64,000 nucleotides of DNA from Nocardioides currus (GCF_003057875.1 NZ_PYXZ01000001.1:372001-436000), one strand, 5' to 3'. Counted from the stretch's first letter, positions 1 to 8,251 are shown. Numbers and translations are program-made. Notes: generated by a model not told the origin, from the sequence alone.

Positions 1-87
1 GGTGACTACGAGGCGGCCTTCGAGGCCACGCTCGGCCCGTCGGGTGTCGAGGTGCCCGAGCTCCCCACCATGGACGAGTGCGCGTGA
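1..87 (+). CDS. C-terminal end of GluB-type substrate-binding protein (partial)
   Basis: Only the last 28 codons lie in the window; the frame is open from base 1 and stops with TGA at 85-87. The visible tail ends PELPTMDECA. It is too short to show a domain. The call rests on position: it precedes, in the same direction, two permeases of the GluC/GluD type, and actinobacterial glutamate importers are ordered gluA (ATPase), gluB (binding protein), gluC, gluD. If so, this is the extracytoplasmic lipoprotein that delivers the amino acid to the permeases. A stem-loop lies between this gene and gluC. Confidence 0.6.
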   Translation, partial: GDYEAAFEATLGPSGVEVPELPTMDECA

Positions 88-105
88 CGTCCTGACCCAC
101 TTCCC

Positions 106-139
106 GAGCCGGGGTGCGGGCACGCCCGTGCCCCGGCTC
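106..139 (+). terminator. Stem-loop between gluB and gluC
   Basis: GAGCCGGGG (106-114) pairs perfectly with CCCCGGCTC (131-139), and the interior can pair further (CGGGC with GCCCG). There is no U-run. In an operon this looks more like an attenuator or mRNA-stabilising hairpin that sets binding protein above permease expression than a full terminator. Confidence 0.5.
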
Positions 140-189
140 GAGTCCGCACGACCGCACCTGCCCGTCCGATCGCCCGAGAGGAGCCCTGC

Positions 190-879
190 GTGAACGCTGT
201 CCTCGACAGCCCCGACCTGTTCCTCAAGGCCTTCGGCTACACCGTCTTCCTGTTCCTGGTCTCCGGCGTCATCTCGGTGGTGCTCGGCACGCTGCTCGTC
301 GCCATGCGCGTCGGGCCCGTGGCGATCCTGAGCCGCGCGGCCACCGTCTACATCACGGTGGTGCGCAACACTCCGCTGGTCATCATCTTCCTGTTCTTCC
401 AGCTCGGCGCTCCGAAGGTCTTCCAGACGCTGCGCTTCTCGTGGGTCGACATCCACATCGGTCCCTACGACTTCACCTCGTTCTTCACCGCCGCCGTCGT
501 CGCCCTGTCGCTCTACACGTCCTGCTTCGTGTGCGAGGCGCTGCGGGCCGGCATCAACGCGGTGCCCCTCGGCCAGGCCGAGGCCGCCCGCGCGATCGGG
601 CTCCCCTTCTCCGGCGTGATGCGCCAGGTCGTGCTCCCGCAGGCGTTCCGCGCCGCGGTGCCGCCGCTGGCCAGCACCCTGATCGCGCTGCTCAAGAACA
701 CCTCCGTGGCCGGCGTCTTCGGCGTGATCGAGGCCGCCGCCCAGATGAAGTCGTTCACCAACGACTTCGCCAGCGAGCGGACGGGCATCTTCATCATGTT
801 CGCGCTGGGCTACGTCGTCCTGGTCGAGATCGTCTCCGCGGTCGCGACCGTCCTCGAGCGCCGTTGGAGGATCGCGTAA
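190..879 (+). CDS. gluC: Amino-acid (glutamate-type) ABC transporter permease GluC
   Basis: Integral membrane subunit of a polar amino-acid ABC importer (HisM/GlnP family); 229 residues, typical length. Hydrophobic segments near residues 12-40, 55-75 and 95-115 and two towards the C-terminus fit a five-helix permease. The ATPase-coupling EAA loop is clear: GINAVPLGQAEAARAIGL. The GTG start at 190 is preceded by AGAGGAG at 177-183. The stop codon (877-879) shares one base with the ATG of the next permease, so the two subunits are translationally coupled and should form a heterodimer. Substrate as glutamate is inferred from family resemblance and gene order, not proven. Confidence 0.88.
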   Translation: MNAVLDSPDLFLKAFGYTVFLFLVSGVISVVLGTLLVAMRVGPVAILSRAATVYITVVRNTPLVIIFLFFQLGAPKVFQTLRFSWVDIHIGPYDFTSFFTAAVVALSLYTSCFVCEALRAGINAVPLGQAEAARAIGLPFSGVMRQVVLPQAFRAAVPPLASTLIALLKNTSVAGVFGVIEAAAQMKSFTNDFASERTGIFIMFALGYVVLVEIVSAVATVLERRWRIA

Positions 880-1763
880 TGGCCGCCGGTGTCCTCTTCG
901 ACAGCCCGGGGCCCGCGACCCGGGCCCGCCACCGCACCTACGGGATCGTCACCGTGGTCGCGCTCGTCGTCCTCGTCGGCTGGGTGCTGTGGCGCCTCAA
1001 CGAGACCGGGCAGTTCGAGTACGACAAGTGGGAGCCGTTCCTCACGCCCGCTTACATCCGGGCGATCCTCGTCGACGGCCTGGTCGTCACGCTCCAGATG
1101 GCCTTCAGCGCCATCATCGGTGCGGTCGTCTTCGGGCTGGTGTTCGGCATCGGCAAGCTCTCCGACCACGGCATCCTGCGCTGGCCCTGCTGGCTGGTGG
1201 TCGAGTTCTTCCGCGCCGTACCCGTGATCCTGCTCATCGTCTTCTGCTTCTACGCGGTCTTCGGCGGCATGAACCCGCTCTCGAGCCGCACGTACTGGGC
1301 CGTCGTGCTCGCCCTCACGCTCTACAACGGGGCCGTTCTGGCCGAGGTGTTCCGCGCCGGGATCAACGCCGTGCCGAAGGGGCAGGCCGAGGCGGCGTAC
1401 GCCATCGGCATGCGCAAGTACCAGGTGATGACGCTGATCCTGCTGCCGCAGGCGGTGAAGATCATGATCCCAGCGATCATCAGCCAGATGATCGTCGCCC
1501 TCAAGGACACCAGCCTGGGCTACGTCGTCGCCGGACTGGGCCTCACCCGGGTCGCGAAGTCGATCTACCCGCAGTTCCAGAACCACGTGCCGACCATCAT
1601 CGTGATCGCCGCCATCTACATCGCCGTCAACCTGCTCCTGACCTGGCTGGCGACGTGGGTGCAGAAGCGGTTCGTCGGTGAGAAGGACGTGCTGCAGGTC
1701 TCGATGGTCGGCGAGCAGACCGCCGAGGCCGCGCCGATCCCCGGAGCGGCGCGCACGGACTGA
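879..1763 (+). CDS. gluD: Amino-acid (glutamate-type) ABC transporter permease GluD
   Basis: Second permease of the importer, 294 residues. It has a longer N-terminal extension than GluC and a hydrophobic helix at about residues 24-42, then a GlnP-type permease domain with the EAA loop GINAVPKGQAEAAYAIGM. A hydrophilic C-terminal tail follows the last helix. The ATG start overlaps the gluC stop in a TAATG junction. It ends four bases before the 3' end of the convergent DUF4442 gene, with no obvious terminator between them. An in-frame upstream extension through gluC is open but is a shadow frame. Confidence 0.88.
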   Translation: MAAGVLFDSPGPATRARHRTYGIVTVVALVVLVGWVLWRLNETGQFEYDKWEPFLTPAYIRAILVDGLVVTLQMAFSAIIGAVVFGLVFGIGKLSDHGILRWPCWLVVEFFRAVPVILLIVFCFYAVFGGMNPLSSRTYWAVVLALTLYNGAVLAEVFRAGINAVPKGQAEAAYAIGMRKYQVMTLILLPQAVKIMIPAIISQMIVALKDTSLGYVVAGLGLTRVAKSIYPQFQNHVPTIIVIAAIYIAVNLLLTWLATWVQKRFVGEKDVLQVSMVGEQTAEAAPIPGAARTD

Positions 1764-1767
1764 CGGC

Positions 1768-2232
1768 TCAGGGCTTCTCGGTCACCCAGAGCCTGATGAC
1801 GCCCTCGATCACCACGACCCCGTCCTCGCGCACCCCGCGCACGCGCACGTGCAGGTCGGGGTCGTCGCTGGTCCACTGCTCGGGGTCGGTCTCCGCGATG
1901 CACGTGATGTCGCTGGTCGCCTTGGCGGTGTAGGCGATGTCCATGCCCTTGGGGATCCAGCGCCTGGTGCGCGGGATGCTGACCTCGGCCAGCGCCCCCA
2001 TCGCGGCCTCGAGGCCGTTGCACAGCGCGATCGCGTGCACGGTGCCGATGTGGTTGTGGACCCGGCGCCGCTTGGGGATGACCAGCTCGACGTGGTCGGG
2101 CTCGACCACGGTGAAGCGCGGGCGGATCGTGGCGAAGTAGGGCGCCTTCTGGGAGAACGCGAACGAGAAGAGTCGCTCGCCGACGACGGGGATGGCGGAG
2201 GTGGTGTTCCACAACTTCTGGACCTGGCTCAT
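1768..2232 (-). CDS. DUF4442 hotdog-fold protein (thioesterase-like)
   Basis: A 154-residue protein of the DUF4442 family, predicted hotdog fold and related to acyl-CoA thioesterases such as PaaI. Recognisable are the central VHNHIGTVHAIALCNGLEAA helix region and the following beta-strand repeats. Family members probably act on acyl-CoA or acyl-carrier thioesters, but the substrate is unknown. The ATG at 2232 lies six bases after TAATGT, fitting a leaderless transcript. A palindrome TTACC-AGTC-GGTAA (2242-2255) overlaps that -10, which would suit repression by a TetR-family regulator. It is convergent with gluD. Confidence 0.75.
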   Translation of the reverse strand: MSQVQKLWNTTSAIPVVGERLFSFAFSQKAPYFATIRPRFTVVEPDHVELVIPKRRRVHNHIGTVHAIALCNGLEAAMGALAEVSIPRTRRWIPKGMDIAYTAKATSDITCIAETDPEQWTSDDPDLHVRVRGVREDGVVVIEGVIRLWVTEKP

Positions 2233-2238
2233 GCCGCG

Positions 2239-2244
2239 ACATTA
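2239..2244 (-). promoter_or_regulatory. -10 element for leaderless DUF4442 gene
   Basis: TAATGT on the minus strand is followed by six bases and then the ATG; no Shine-Dalgarno is present. Confidence 0.5.
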
Positions 2245-2255
2245 CCAGTCGGTAA
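2242..2255. promoter_or_regulatory. Candidate TetR-type operator
   Basis: Inverted repeat TTACC-AGTC-GGTAA overlaps the -10 of the DUF4442 gene by three bases, a position where a bound repressor would block RNA polymerase. No cognate regulator gene is adjacent. Confidence 0.4.
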
Positions 2256-2264
2256 CTTTGTTTC

Positions 2265-2290
2265 GGTTTCCCCGGCTACCCGGGGAAACC
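2265..2290 (-). terminator. Terminator of the tam-VOC-kinase operon
   Basis: GGTTTCCCCGG (2265-2275) pairs perfectly with CCGGGGAAACC (2280-2290) around a four-base loop. On the minus strand it lies about 35 bases past the kinase stop codon and just before the DUF4442 promoter, so it should insulate the two units. Confidence 0.65.
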
Positions 2291-2323
2291 CCGACATCGT
2301 GCAGCAAGCAAACCCCGGGAAGT

Positions 2324-2896
2324 TCACAACTCGCCCAACCAGTCCAGGATCTGCTGGGCCACCTCGTCGGCCGACAGGTCGGTGTTGTCGACGAGCAGGC
2401 GCGGCCAACGGGCCAGCAGCCGCTCCCCCGGCGCGTCGGTGCCCGGCTCGGAGGTCATCCGGTAGTCGGCCTCGAGCTGGCGGACGTTGCCGTCGGACCA
2501 CTCCACGTCGCGCTTCGACTTCTTCTCCGCCAGCCGGTGCTCGGTGCGGTTGCGCGCGAGACGGGTGTCGAGGTCGGCGACGAGCTCGACCACGGCCACG
2601 CGGTCGCCGTACGGCGCCGCCAACCGCTCGAGGTAGTCGGCCTCGGCCTGCTCGTCCATCCCCATCACGAACGTGAACACGAGGTCGGTGCCGTCGGCCG
2701 CGGCCTCCTCGATCAGCCGCCGGCGGAACTCGCCGTTGAGCGTCTGGAACGGCGGCGTGCCGTAGTCGAAGACGTCGAGCAGCATCTCGATCGTGTGGTG
2801 GTTGTGGAACAGGCGGTACGGCGACCGCTCCGCGACGGCGCGTCCCACCGTCATCTTCCCGACGGCGGGCGGTCCGAGGATCAGCAGCAGGCCCAT
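2324..2896 (-). CDS. P-loop kinase / AAA-type NTPase
   Basis: A 190-residue single-domain nucleoside-triphosphate-binding protein. The Walker A motif GPPAVGKMT is at residues 8-16, right after the first strand; a shikimate/adenylate-kinase-like arrangement follows (a strand with FTFVMGMDEQ near the middle and an arginine-rich lid DTRLARNRTEH). This fits small ATP-dependent kinases of unknown substrate. The ATG lies six bases after TAGCAT (2908-2903), which itself overlaps the stop codon of the upstream VOC gene, so the gene can be transcribed leaderlessly as well as from the upstream operon. Function beyond ATP binding is not predictable from sequence. Confidence 0.7.
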   Translation of the reverse strand: MGLLLILGPPAVGKMTVGRAVAERSPYRLFHNHHTIEMLLDVFDYGTPPFQTLNGEFRRRLIEEAAADGTDLVFTFVMGMDEQAEADYLERLAAPYGDRVAVVELVADLDTRLARNRTEHRLAEKKSKRDVEWSDGNVRQLEADYRMTSEPGTDAPGERLLARWPRLLVDNTDLSADEVAQQILDWLGEL

Positions 2897-2902
2897 GCGC
2901 GG

Positions 2903-2908
2903 ATGCTA
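2903..2908 (-). promoter_or_regulatory. -10 element for leaderless kinase gene
   Basis: TAGCAT on the minus strand, then six bases, then ATG. It overlaps the VOC gene stop codon at 2906-2908. Confidence 0.45.
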
Positions 2909-3280
2909 GTGAGCGGGCGCGAGGACCTCGACCCGATTTCCGTGGCCGTCGAAGACGTGGAACCGGACGTGGCCGGGGAAGGTGTCGCGCTGGCTCCGGT
3001 CGACGTCGAAGCCGAGGTGGCCGAGCCGGTCCGCGGTCTCGTCGAGGGCGGACACGGAGTCGAGCAGCAGCGCCGGGTGGGCCTTGCGGGCGGGCACGAA
3101 CGGGTCCTCGACGCCGACGTGGACCTCCGCGCCGCCGGGCGAACGGAACCACGCACCACCGCGGGCCCGCAGGTCGGGGGGCTTCTCGACCTCCACCAGC
3201 CCGAGCCCGTCCGACCAGAACGCGCGCGCGACGTCCTCGCCGCCGGGCGGGCAGGCGACCTGGACGTGGTGGAGCCTCAC
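2906..3280 (-). CDS. VOC (glyoxalase/bleomycin-resistance) family protein
   Basis: A 124-residue VOC-superfamily protein. It starts with the typical first strand VRLHHVQVACPPGG, has the helix with ARAFWSDGLGL, and ends in the metal-ligand strand HVFDGHGNRVEVLAP. Two beta-alpha-beta-beta-beta modules fit in this length. Members are metal-dependent lyases, dioxygenases or resistance binders; the substrate cannot be told here. The GTG start overlaps the methyltransferase stop as GTGA, so it is translated by coupling in the tam operon. A role in detoxifying or modifying a small organic acid would fit that context but is a guess. Confidence 0.75.
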   Translation of the reverse strand: MRLHHVQVACPPGGEDVARAFWSDGLGLVEVEKPPDLRARGGAWFRSPGGAEVHVGVEDPFVPARKAHPALLLDSVSALDETADRLGHLGFDVDRSQRDTFPGHVRFHVFDGHGNRVEVLAPAH

Positions 3281-4053
3281 GGCTTGCGCCCCACGGCGAA
3301 GACGCGGCGGAACGGCATCAGCACCCGGCCGTCGGTCGCCGGGTAGGCCGCGCGGAGCCGCGTCTTGAGCTCGTCGACGAACGACCCGCGCAGCTCGTCG
3401 GGCAGCGCGGCGAGGATCGGTCCGGCGCTGGTGCTCGAGACCCAGGTGAACACCGGGTCCTCGCCGGTCAGCACGTGCAGGTAGGTCGTCTCCCACGCGT
3501 CGACCTCCAGCCCGAGGCCCGCGAGCGCCCCGAGGTAGGTGGCCGGGTCGTGGGTCGAGCGCAGCGAGGTCGCGGTCGCGAACTCGGCGTACGGCGCCTG
3601 CTCCTCGAGCTCCGCGCGGATGGTGTGGCTCGGGGCGTCGAAGTTGCCCGGGACCTGGAAGGCGAACCAACCGCCCGGCGCGACCTGCTCGACGAGGCGC
3701 GGCAGCAACGACAGGTGGTCGGGCACCCACTGGAGGGTCGCGTTGGAGACCAGCACGTCGACGGGCTCGGCCGGCGTCCAGTCGCGTGCGTCGGCGACGC
3801 CCCACTCGATGCCCTCGATCGCCCCGGCCTTCGCGATCATCTCGGGGCTGGAGTCGAGACCGGTCACGGTGGCGTCTGGCCAGCGCTCGGCGAGCAGGCG
3901 CGTCAGGTTGCCCGGCCCGCAGCCGAGGTCGACGACCGTGCGCGGCGCCGGGGAGGCGACCCGGCTGAGCAGGTCGACGAAGGGTCGCCCGCGTTCGTCG
4001 GCGTAGGCGAGGTAGCGCTCGGGTTCCCAGCGATGGTTCACGATCGGCTCCAT
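3277..4053 (-). CDS. tam: trans-Aconitate 2-methyltransferase
   Basis: A class I SAM-dependent methyltransferase of 258 residues, the usual Tam length. The SAM site VVDLGCGPGN is at residues 40-49, motif II-like VTGLDSSPEMI follows, and SNATLQWVPDH is a Tam family signature. Tam methylates trans-aconitate, a spontaneous isomer of cis-aconitate that inhibits aconitase, so it protects the citric-acid cycle. The ATG at 4053 was chosen over a TTG at 4071 because the latter lies inside the operator. The gene is divergent from a MarR-family regulator, with two identical palindromes between them, as for tam/tamR of Streptomyces coelicolor. It leads a coupled operon with the VOC protein. Confidence 0.85.
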   Translation of the reverse strand: MEPIVNHRWEPERYLAYADERGRPFVDLLSRVASPAPRTVVDLGCGPGNLTRLLAERWPDATVTGLDSSPEMIAKAGAIEGIEWGVADARDWTPAEPVDVLVSNATLQWVPDHLSLLPRLVEQVAPGGWFAFQVPGNFDAPSHTIRAELEEQAPYAEFATATSLRSTHDPATYLGALAGLGLEVDAWETTYLHVLTGEDPVFTWVSSTSAGPILAALPDELRGSFVDELKTRLRAAYPATDGRVLMPFRRVFAVGRKP

Positions 4054-4059
4054 CAGTTG

Positions 4060-4073
4060 TCTTGATGTCAAGA
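4060..4073. promoter_or_regulatory. TamR-type operator, site 1
   Basis: Palindrome TCTTGA-TG-TCAAGA. An identical copy lies at 4094-4107, centre to centre 34 bp. Site 1 is immediately upstream of the tam start codon. Confidence 0.8.
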
Positions 4074-4076
4074 TAC

Positions 4077-4105
4077 ATCCTCGAACCGATTCGTCTTGAT
4101 GTCAA
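4077..4105 (-). promoter_or_regulatory. Candidate tam promoter
   Basis: On the minus strand, TTGACA (4105-4100), a 17-bp spacer and GAGGAT (4082-4077). The -35 lies inside operator site 2, and site 1 falls just downstream of the expected start, so a bound MarR dimer pair would block this promoter. Confidence 0.55.
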
Positions 4106-4107
4106 GA
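4094..4107. promoter_or_regulatory. TamR-type operator, site 2
   Basis: Second copy of TCTTGA-TG-TCAAGA, identical to site 1. It is 27 bp before the tamR start and overlaps the -35 of the tam promoter. Confidence 0.8.
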
Positions 4108-4134
4108 TTCTCGATGGTCTGGCACACTGCAGCC

Positions 4135-4632
4135 ATGCGCGACGAAGTGGACAACCTGGTGGAGGCCTGGGCGCGCGAGCGCGACGACCTCGACCTCGGT
4201 CCGGTGGAGGTCTTCAGCCGGATCGGTCGCCTCGCCCGCCACCTCGACCTGGCCCGCCGCGACGCGTTCACGGCCCACGGCATCGAGTCGTGGGAGTTCG
4301 ACGTGCTGGCCGCCCTGCGACGGGCGGGCGCGCCGTACGAGCTCTCCCCCGGTCGGCTCCTGCGCGAGACGCTGGTGACCAGCGGGACGATGACCAACCG
4401 TGTCGACCGGCTCACCGCGCGCCACCTCGTCGAGCGCCTGCCCGACCCGCGGGATCGCCGCGGCGTGCTGGTGCGGCTCACGCCGGAGGGCAAGGCCGCG
4501 GTCGACGGGGCGTTCGGTGCCCTGCTCGCCGCCGAGGCCACGCTGATCGAGACGCTGCCGCCGGCCGACCAGGCCACCCTCGCGTCGCTGCTGCGGACGC
4601 TGCTCGCGCCGTTCAGCCCGCCCGAGGACTGA
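4135..4632 (+). CDS. tamR: MarR-family regulator, TamR/PecS type
   Basis: A 165-residue winged-helix MarR protein: N-terminal helix, then DVLAALRRAGAPYELSPGRL (wHTH helix 1-2), recognition helix TSGTMTNRVDRLTARHLVER, wing DPRDRRGVLVRLTPEGK, and a C-terminal dimer helix. The extended N-terminal helix (LVEAWARERDDLDL) is typical of the urate-responsive TamR/PecS/HucR subgroup. In Streptomyces, TamR represses tam and its own gene and is released by citrate-type ligands; that role is inferred here from divergent placement and operators. The ATG at 4135 follows CACACT plus six bases, so it is probably leaderless. Confidence 0.82.
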   Translation: MRDEVDNLVEAWARERDDLDLGPVEVFSRIGRLARHLDLARRDAFTAHGIESWEFDVLAALRRAGAPYELSPGRLLRETLVTSGTMTNRVDRLTARHLVERLPDPRDRRGVLVRLTPEGKAAVDGAFGALLAAEATLIETLPPADQATLASLLRTLLAPFSPPED

Positions 4633-4662
4633 GCGCGCATGGACTGAGCGCGCGAGGACTGA

Positions 4663-6459
4663 TCAGCCGAGCACCTCGGACGCCTCCAGCCACTCCAGCT
4701 CGAAGGCGTCCTTCTCGTCCTGCAGCGCGCTCAGCTGCCGGCCCAGGTCGGCGAGCAGGTCGAAGTCGGTGAGGTTGGCGGCCATCTGGTCGTTGAGCTC
4801 CTTCTCGCGTACGTCGATGCGCGCGAGCTGCTTCTCGAGGCGGGCCAGCGCCTTGCGGGCCTCACGCTCCTGCGCCGATCCCGCCTTGGCCTTCGCGGAG
4901 CCCGACGGCGGCGGCACACTGCCGGAACCGGACCCGCCCGACGGCGAGGTGCTGCCACCCTGCGCGAGGGAGGCGGCGCGACGCTCGAGGTACTCGTCGA
5001 CGCCGCGGGGCAGCATCGAGATCTGGCCGTCGCCCAGCAGCGCCCACACCGAGTCGGTGACGCGCTCGAGGAAGTAACGGTCGTGGGAGACGACCACGAG
5101 GGTGCCCGGCCAGCCGTCGAGGAAGTCCTCGAGGACGTTGAGGGTGTCGATGTCGAGGTCGTTGGTGGGCTCGTCGAGGAGCAGCACGTTGGGCTCGTTG
5201 AGGAGCAGCTTGAGCAGCTGGAAGCGCCGTCGCTCGCCACCGGAGAGGTCGCCGAGGCGGGCCGTGAGCTTGTCGCCGGTGAAGCCGAAGCGCTCGAGCA
5301 TCGAGGTCGCGGTGATGTCGGAGCCGGTCGCGGTGCGGGTGACGCGGGCGATGCCCTCGATGGTCGGCAGCACGCGGGCATCGGGGTCGACCTCGTCGAT
5401 GGCCTGGGTCAGGTGCTCCATCGCGATGGTGCGCCCGTGCTTGACCCGGCCCGCGCTCGGCGCCAGCGTGCCGGCGATCAACGACAGCACGGAGGTCTTG
5501 CCCGCTCCGTTGACCCCCACGATGCCGACCCGGTCCCCCGGACCGAGCCGCCAGGTGGCGTCGGTCAGCAGCTGCTTCTCGCCGCGCGCCAGGTCGGCGT
5601 GCTCGATGTCGACGACGTCCTTGCCGAGGCGCTGGGCGGCGAACTTCTGGAGCTCGAGCCGGTCGCGCGGCGGCGGCACGTCCTCGATCAGCTGGTTGGC
5701 GGCGTCGATGCGGAACTTCGGCTTGGAGGTGCGGGCCGGCGCGCCACGACGCAGCCACGCGAGCTCCTTCTTGACCAGCTGCACGCGACGCTGCTCGGAC
5801 GCGCTGGCCTGGCGCTGGCGCTCGGCCTTGGCGAGCACGAAGGACGCGTAGCCGCCCTCGTAGGAGTCGACGACGCCGTCGTGGACCTCCCACGTCGTCT
5901 GGCAGACCTCGTCGAGGAACCACCGGTCGTGGGTGACGACGACGAGCGCGGAGGCGCGGGCGACGAGGTGCTGCGCGAGCCAGGCGACCGCCTCGACGTC
6001 GAGGTGGTTGGTCGGCTCGTCGAGGACGATCAGGTCGTGCTCGCCGAGCAGGAGGGCGGCCAGCGAGCAGCGGCGGCGCTCGCCACCCGAGAGCCCGAGC
6101 ACGGCCCGGTCGAGCGAGATCCCGGCGAGCAGCTCGGAGACGACGCCGCGCATGGTCGCGTCGGCGAGCCACTCGTGGTCGGCGCGGCCACCGAGCACGG
6201 CCTCGCGCACCGAGTGCGTGTCGACGAGCTCGTCCCCCTGGTGGAGGTAGCCGATCTCGACGCCGCGGTTCATCGAGACCCGGCCCGAGTCGGGCTCCTC
6301 GAGCCCGGTCATCACCTCGAGCAGGGTGGTCTTGCCGTCGCCGTTGCGACCGACGATGCCGATCCGCTCGCCGACGTGGATGCCGAGCGACACCTCGCTG
6401 AGCAGCGGGCGCACGCCGTACGCCTTCGAGACCTTCTCGAGGTTGATCAGGTTGGCCAT
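4663..6459 (-). CDS. ABC-F family ATP-binding protein (Uup/TlrC-like)
   Basis: A 598-residue protein with two ABC domains in tandem and no transmembrane segments, the ABC-F layout. Walker A motifs GRNGDGKTT (about residue 35) and GVNGAGKTS (about 350), signature sequences LSGGERRR in both halves, and DEPTNHLD / DEPTNDLD Walker B motifs are intact. Between them lies the charged linker, and a coiled-coil C-terminal tail rich in Lys/Glu (EREARKALARLEKQLARID) resembles Uup. ABC-F proteins act on the ribosome, in translation rescue or drug protection. The ATG shares one base with the ispE stop (TGATG), so it is the last gene of the rpfB-rsmA-ispE operon. Confidence 0.85.
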   Translation of the reverse strand: MANLINLEKVSKAYGVRPLLSEVSLGIHVGERIGIVGRNGDGKTTLLEVMTGLEEPDSGRVSMNRGVEIGYLHQGDELVDTHSVREAVLGGRADHEWLADATMRGVVSELLAGISLDRAVLGLSGGERRRCSLAALLLGEHDLIVLDEPTNHLDVEAVAWLAQHLVARASALVVVTHDRWFLDEVCQTTWEVHDGVVDSYEGGYASFVLAKAERQRQASASEQRRVQLVKKELAWLRRGAPARTSKPKFRIDAANQLIEDVPPPRDRLELQKFAAQRLGKDVVDIEHADLARGEKQLLTDATWRLGPGDRVGIVGVNGAGKTSVLSLIAGTLAPSAGRVKHGRTIAMEHLTQAIDEVDPDARVLPTIEGIARVTRTATGSDITATSMLERFGFTGDKLTARLGDLSGGERRRFQLLKLLLNEPNVLLLDEPTNDLDIDTLNVLEDFLDGWPGTLVVVSHDRYFLERVTDSVWALLGDGQISMLPRGVDEYLERRAASLAQGGSTSPSGGSGSGSVPPPSGSAKAKAGSAQEREARKALARLEKQLARIDVREKELNDQMAANLTDFDLLADLGRQLSALQDEKDAFELEWLEASEVLG

Positions 6460-7388
6460 CAGGGGCGCGCCAGGAGGTGTGCGCCGGCCACGGGGCCGTT
6501 CGCGATGAGTACGACGTCGTGGCCCGCGCCCTGCAGACCCGCGACGACGGCGTGGGCGCCGTCGAGGGAGTCGCACAGGAAAATGCAGGTGGGACCGGAG
6601 CCGGACACGAGGCCGCGCAGCGCCCCCTCGCCCTCGCCCCGGTCGATGAGCGCGCCCAGCTCGGGGCGCAGGTCGAGGGCGGGCGCCTGCAGGTCGTTGT
6701 GCAGGGTGCGCGCCAACCGCAACGGCTCACCGCTCGCGAGGGCCGACAGCAGGTCGGCCGGCTCGGCCGGCTCGGCGAGCGCGTCGGGGAACAGGCGGTC
6801 GAAGTGGCGGTAGACCTCGGGCGTCGAGAGCCCGGTCGTGGAGGGTACGGCGACCCACCACCACGAGCCGCGGTCGTCGAGCGGCTCCACGAGCTCGCCG
6901 CGACCGCGACCGCGCGCGGTGCCGCCGAGCAGCGAGAACGGCACGTCGCTGCCCAGCTCGGCCGCCAGCGCGAGGAGGTCGTCGTCGGTCAGGCCCGCCG
7001 CGTGGAGCCGGTCGAAGGCGAGGAGCGCCGCGGCCGCGTCGGCCGAGCCGCCGGCCATCCCCCCGGCGACCGGGATCGACTTGAGGACCTCGATGCGCTC
7101 GGTGCCCGGCAGCCCTGTGCGGGCGCGCACCAGCTCGAGCGCCTGGTAGGCGATGTTGCCGGGGCCGAAGGGGACGTCGCCGACCTCGATGTAGTCGGCG
7201 GTCTGGAGGCTGAGCGACGGCACGCCGGCGGTGGTGAGGGTGACGTCGTCGTAGAGGCTGATCGCCTGGTAGACGGTGTCGAGCGGGTGGAAGCCGTCGT
7301 CGCGGGCGGCGCCGACGCCGAGGTGCAGGTTGATCTTCGCTGCCGCCCGGACCGAGACGGTGCGCGGCCCCTCGACCGCGCTCACCAC
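6459..7388 (-). CDS. ispE: 4-(Cytidine 5'-diphospho)-2-C-methyl-D-erythritol kinase
   Basis: GHMP-family kinase of the MEP isoprenoid pathway; it phosphorylates CDP-methylerythritol with ATP. 309 residues. It shows the N-terminal [11 protein letters not shown] motif, the ATP-binding glycine loop [17 protein letters not shown] and the C-terminal GSGPTCIFL motif, all intact. Two GTG codons are adjacent (7388 and 7385); the second would give a GTGA overlap with the rsmA stop, and either start is possible. The rpfB-rsmA-ispE order is the same as in Mycobacterium tuberculosis. Downstream, the ABC-F gene is coupled by TGATG. Confidence 0.92.
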   Translation of the reverse strand: MVSAVEGPRTVSVRAAAKINLHLGVGAARDDGFHPLDTVYQAISLYDDVTLTTAGVPSLSLQTADYIEVGDVPFGPGNIAYQALELVRARTGLPGTERIEVLKSIPVAGGMAGGSADAAAALLAFDRLHAAGLTDDDLLALAAELGSDVPFSLLGGTARGRGRGELVEPLDDRGSWWWVAVPSTTGLSTPEVYRHFDRLFPDALAEPAEPADLLSALASGEPLRLARTLHNDLQAPALDLRPELGALIDRGEGEGALRGLVSGSGPTCIFLCDSLDGAHAVVAGLQGAGHDVVLIANGPVAGAHLLARP

Positions 7389-8245
7389 GACAGGCCCTCG
7401 GCGATGCGGGCGAAGTCGGCGACCGTCAGCACCTCACCGCGCGCGGTCGGGTCGACGCCGGCGTGGGACAGCGCGGCCTCGGCGGCCTCGCTGGATCCGG
7501 CGAGCGGGCGCAGCGCTGCCCGGATCTGCTTGCGCCGGGTGGCGAAGGCGGCGTCGATGACCGTGAAGACCTGCTCGCGGGTGGCGGTGGTGTCCGGCGG
7601 GTCGCATCGGGTCCAGGCGACGAGCCCGGAGTCGACGTTGGGCGCCGGCCAGAAGATGTTGCGGCCGATCGAGCCGGCCCGGCGGACGTCGGCGAACCAG
7701 GCGGCCTTGACCGACGGCACGCCGTACACCTTGGAGCCGGGACCGGCGGCGAGCCGGTCGGCGACCTCGGCCTGCACCATGACCAGGCCGCGCTCGAGCG
7801 AGGGCAGCAGGGTGAGCATGTGGATCAGGACGGGCACGGAGACGTTGTAGGGCAGGTTGGCCACGAGTGCCGTGGGCGGCGGGCCGGGGATCTCCTCGAT
7901 CCGCATGGCGTCGCCGAGGACGACCTCGAAGGCGTCGGCGTGGTCGGGTGCGCGCTCGGCGATGGTGGCCGGCAGCCTCCCCGCGAGCAGCGGGTCGACC
8001 TCGACGGCGACCACACGCCGCGCGACCTCGAGCAGCCCGAGGGTCAGCGAGCCGAGGCCGGGCCCGACCTCGACCACCACGTCGTCGGCTCCGAGCCCGG
8101 CGTCGCGGACGATCCGGCGTACCGTGTTGGGGTCGATGACGAAGTTCTGCCCGCGCTGCTTGGTGGGTCGCAGGTCGAGCTCGGCGGCCAGTGAACGCAC
8201 TTCCGCCGGCCCGAGGAGTCTCGGGCCGGCGGAGGGGGTGCTCAT
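7382..8245 (-). CDS. rsmA: 16S rRNA (A1518/A1519) dimethyltransferase RsmA/KsgA
   Basis: A 287-residue SAM methyltransferase that dimethylates two adjacent adenines near the 3' end of 16S rRNA, a late small-subunit assembly checkpoint. Motifs: [14 protein letters not shown] at the N-terminus, SAM loop [13 protein letters not shown], acidic VAVEVDPLL, and catalytic motif [13 protein letters not shown]. The ATG is six bases after TAGGCT (8257-8252), so it can be transcribed as a leaderless mRNA independently of rpfB, 37 bases upstream. It overlaps ispE downstream. Confidence 0.95.
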   Translation of the reverse strand: MSTPSAGPRLLGPAEVRSLAAELDLRPTKQRGQNFVIDPNTVRRIVRDAGLGADDVVVEVGPGLGSLTLGLLEVARRVVAVEVDPLLAGRLPATIAERAPDHADAFEVVLGDAMRIEEIPGPPPTALVANLPYNVSVPVLIHMLTLLPSLERGLVMVQAEVADRLAAGPGSKVYGVPSVKAAWFADVRRAGSIGRNIFWPAPNVDSGLVAWTRCDPPDTTATREQVFTVIDAAFATRRKQIRAALRPLAGSSEAAEAALSHAGVDPTARGEVLTVADFARIAEGLSW

Positions 8246-8251
8246 GCGGAG

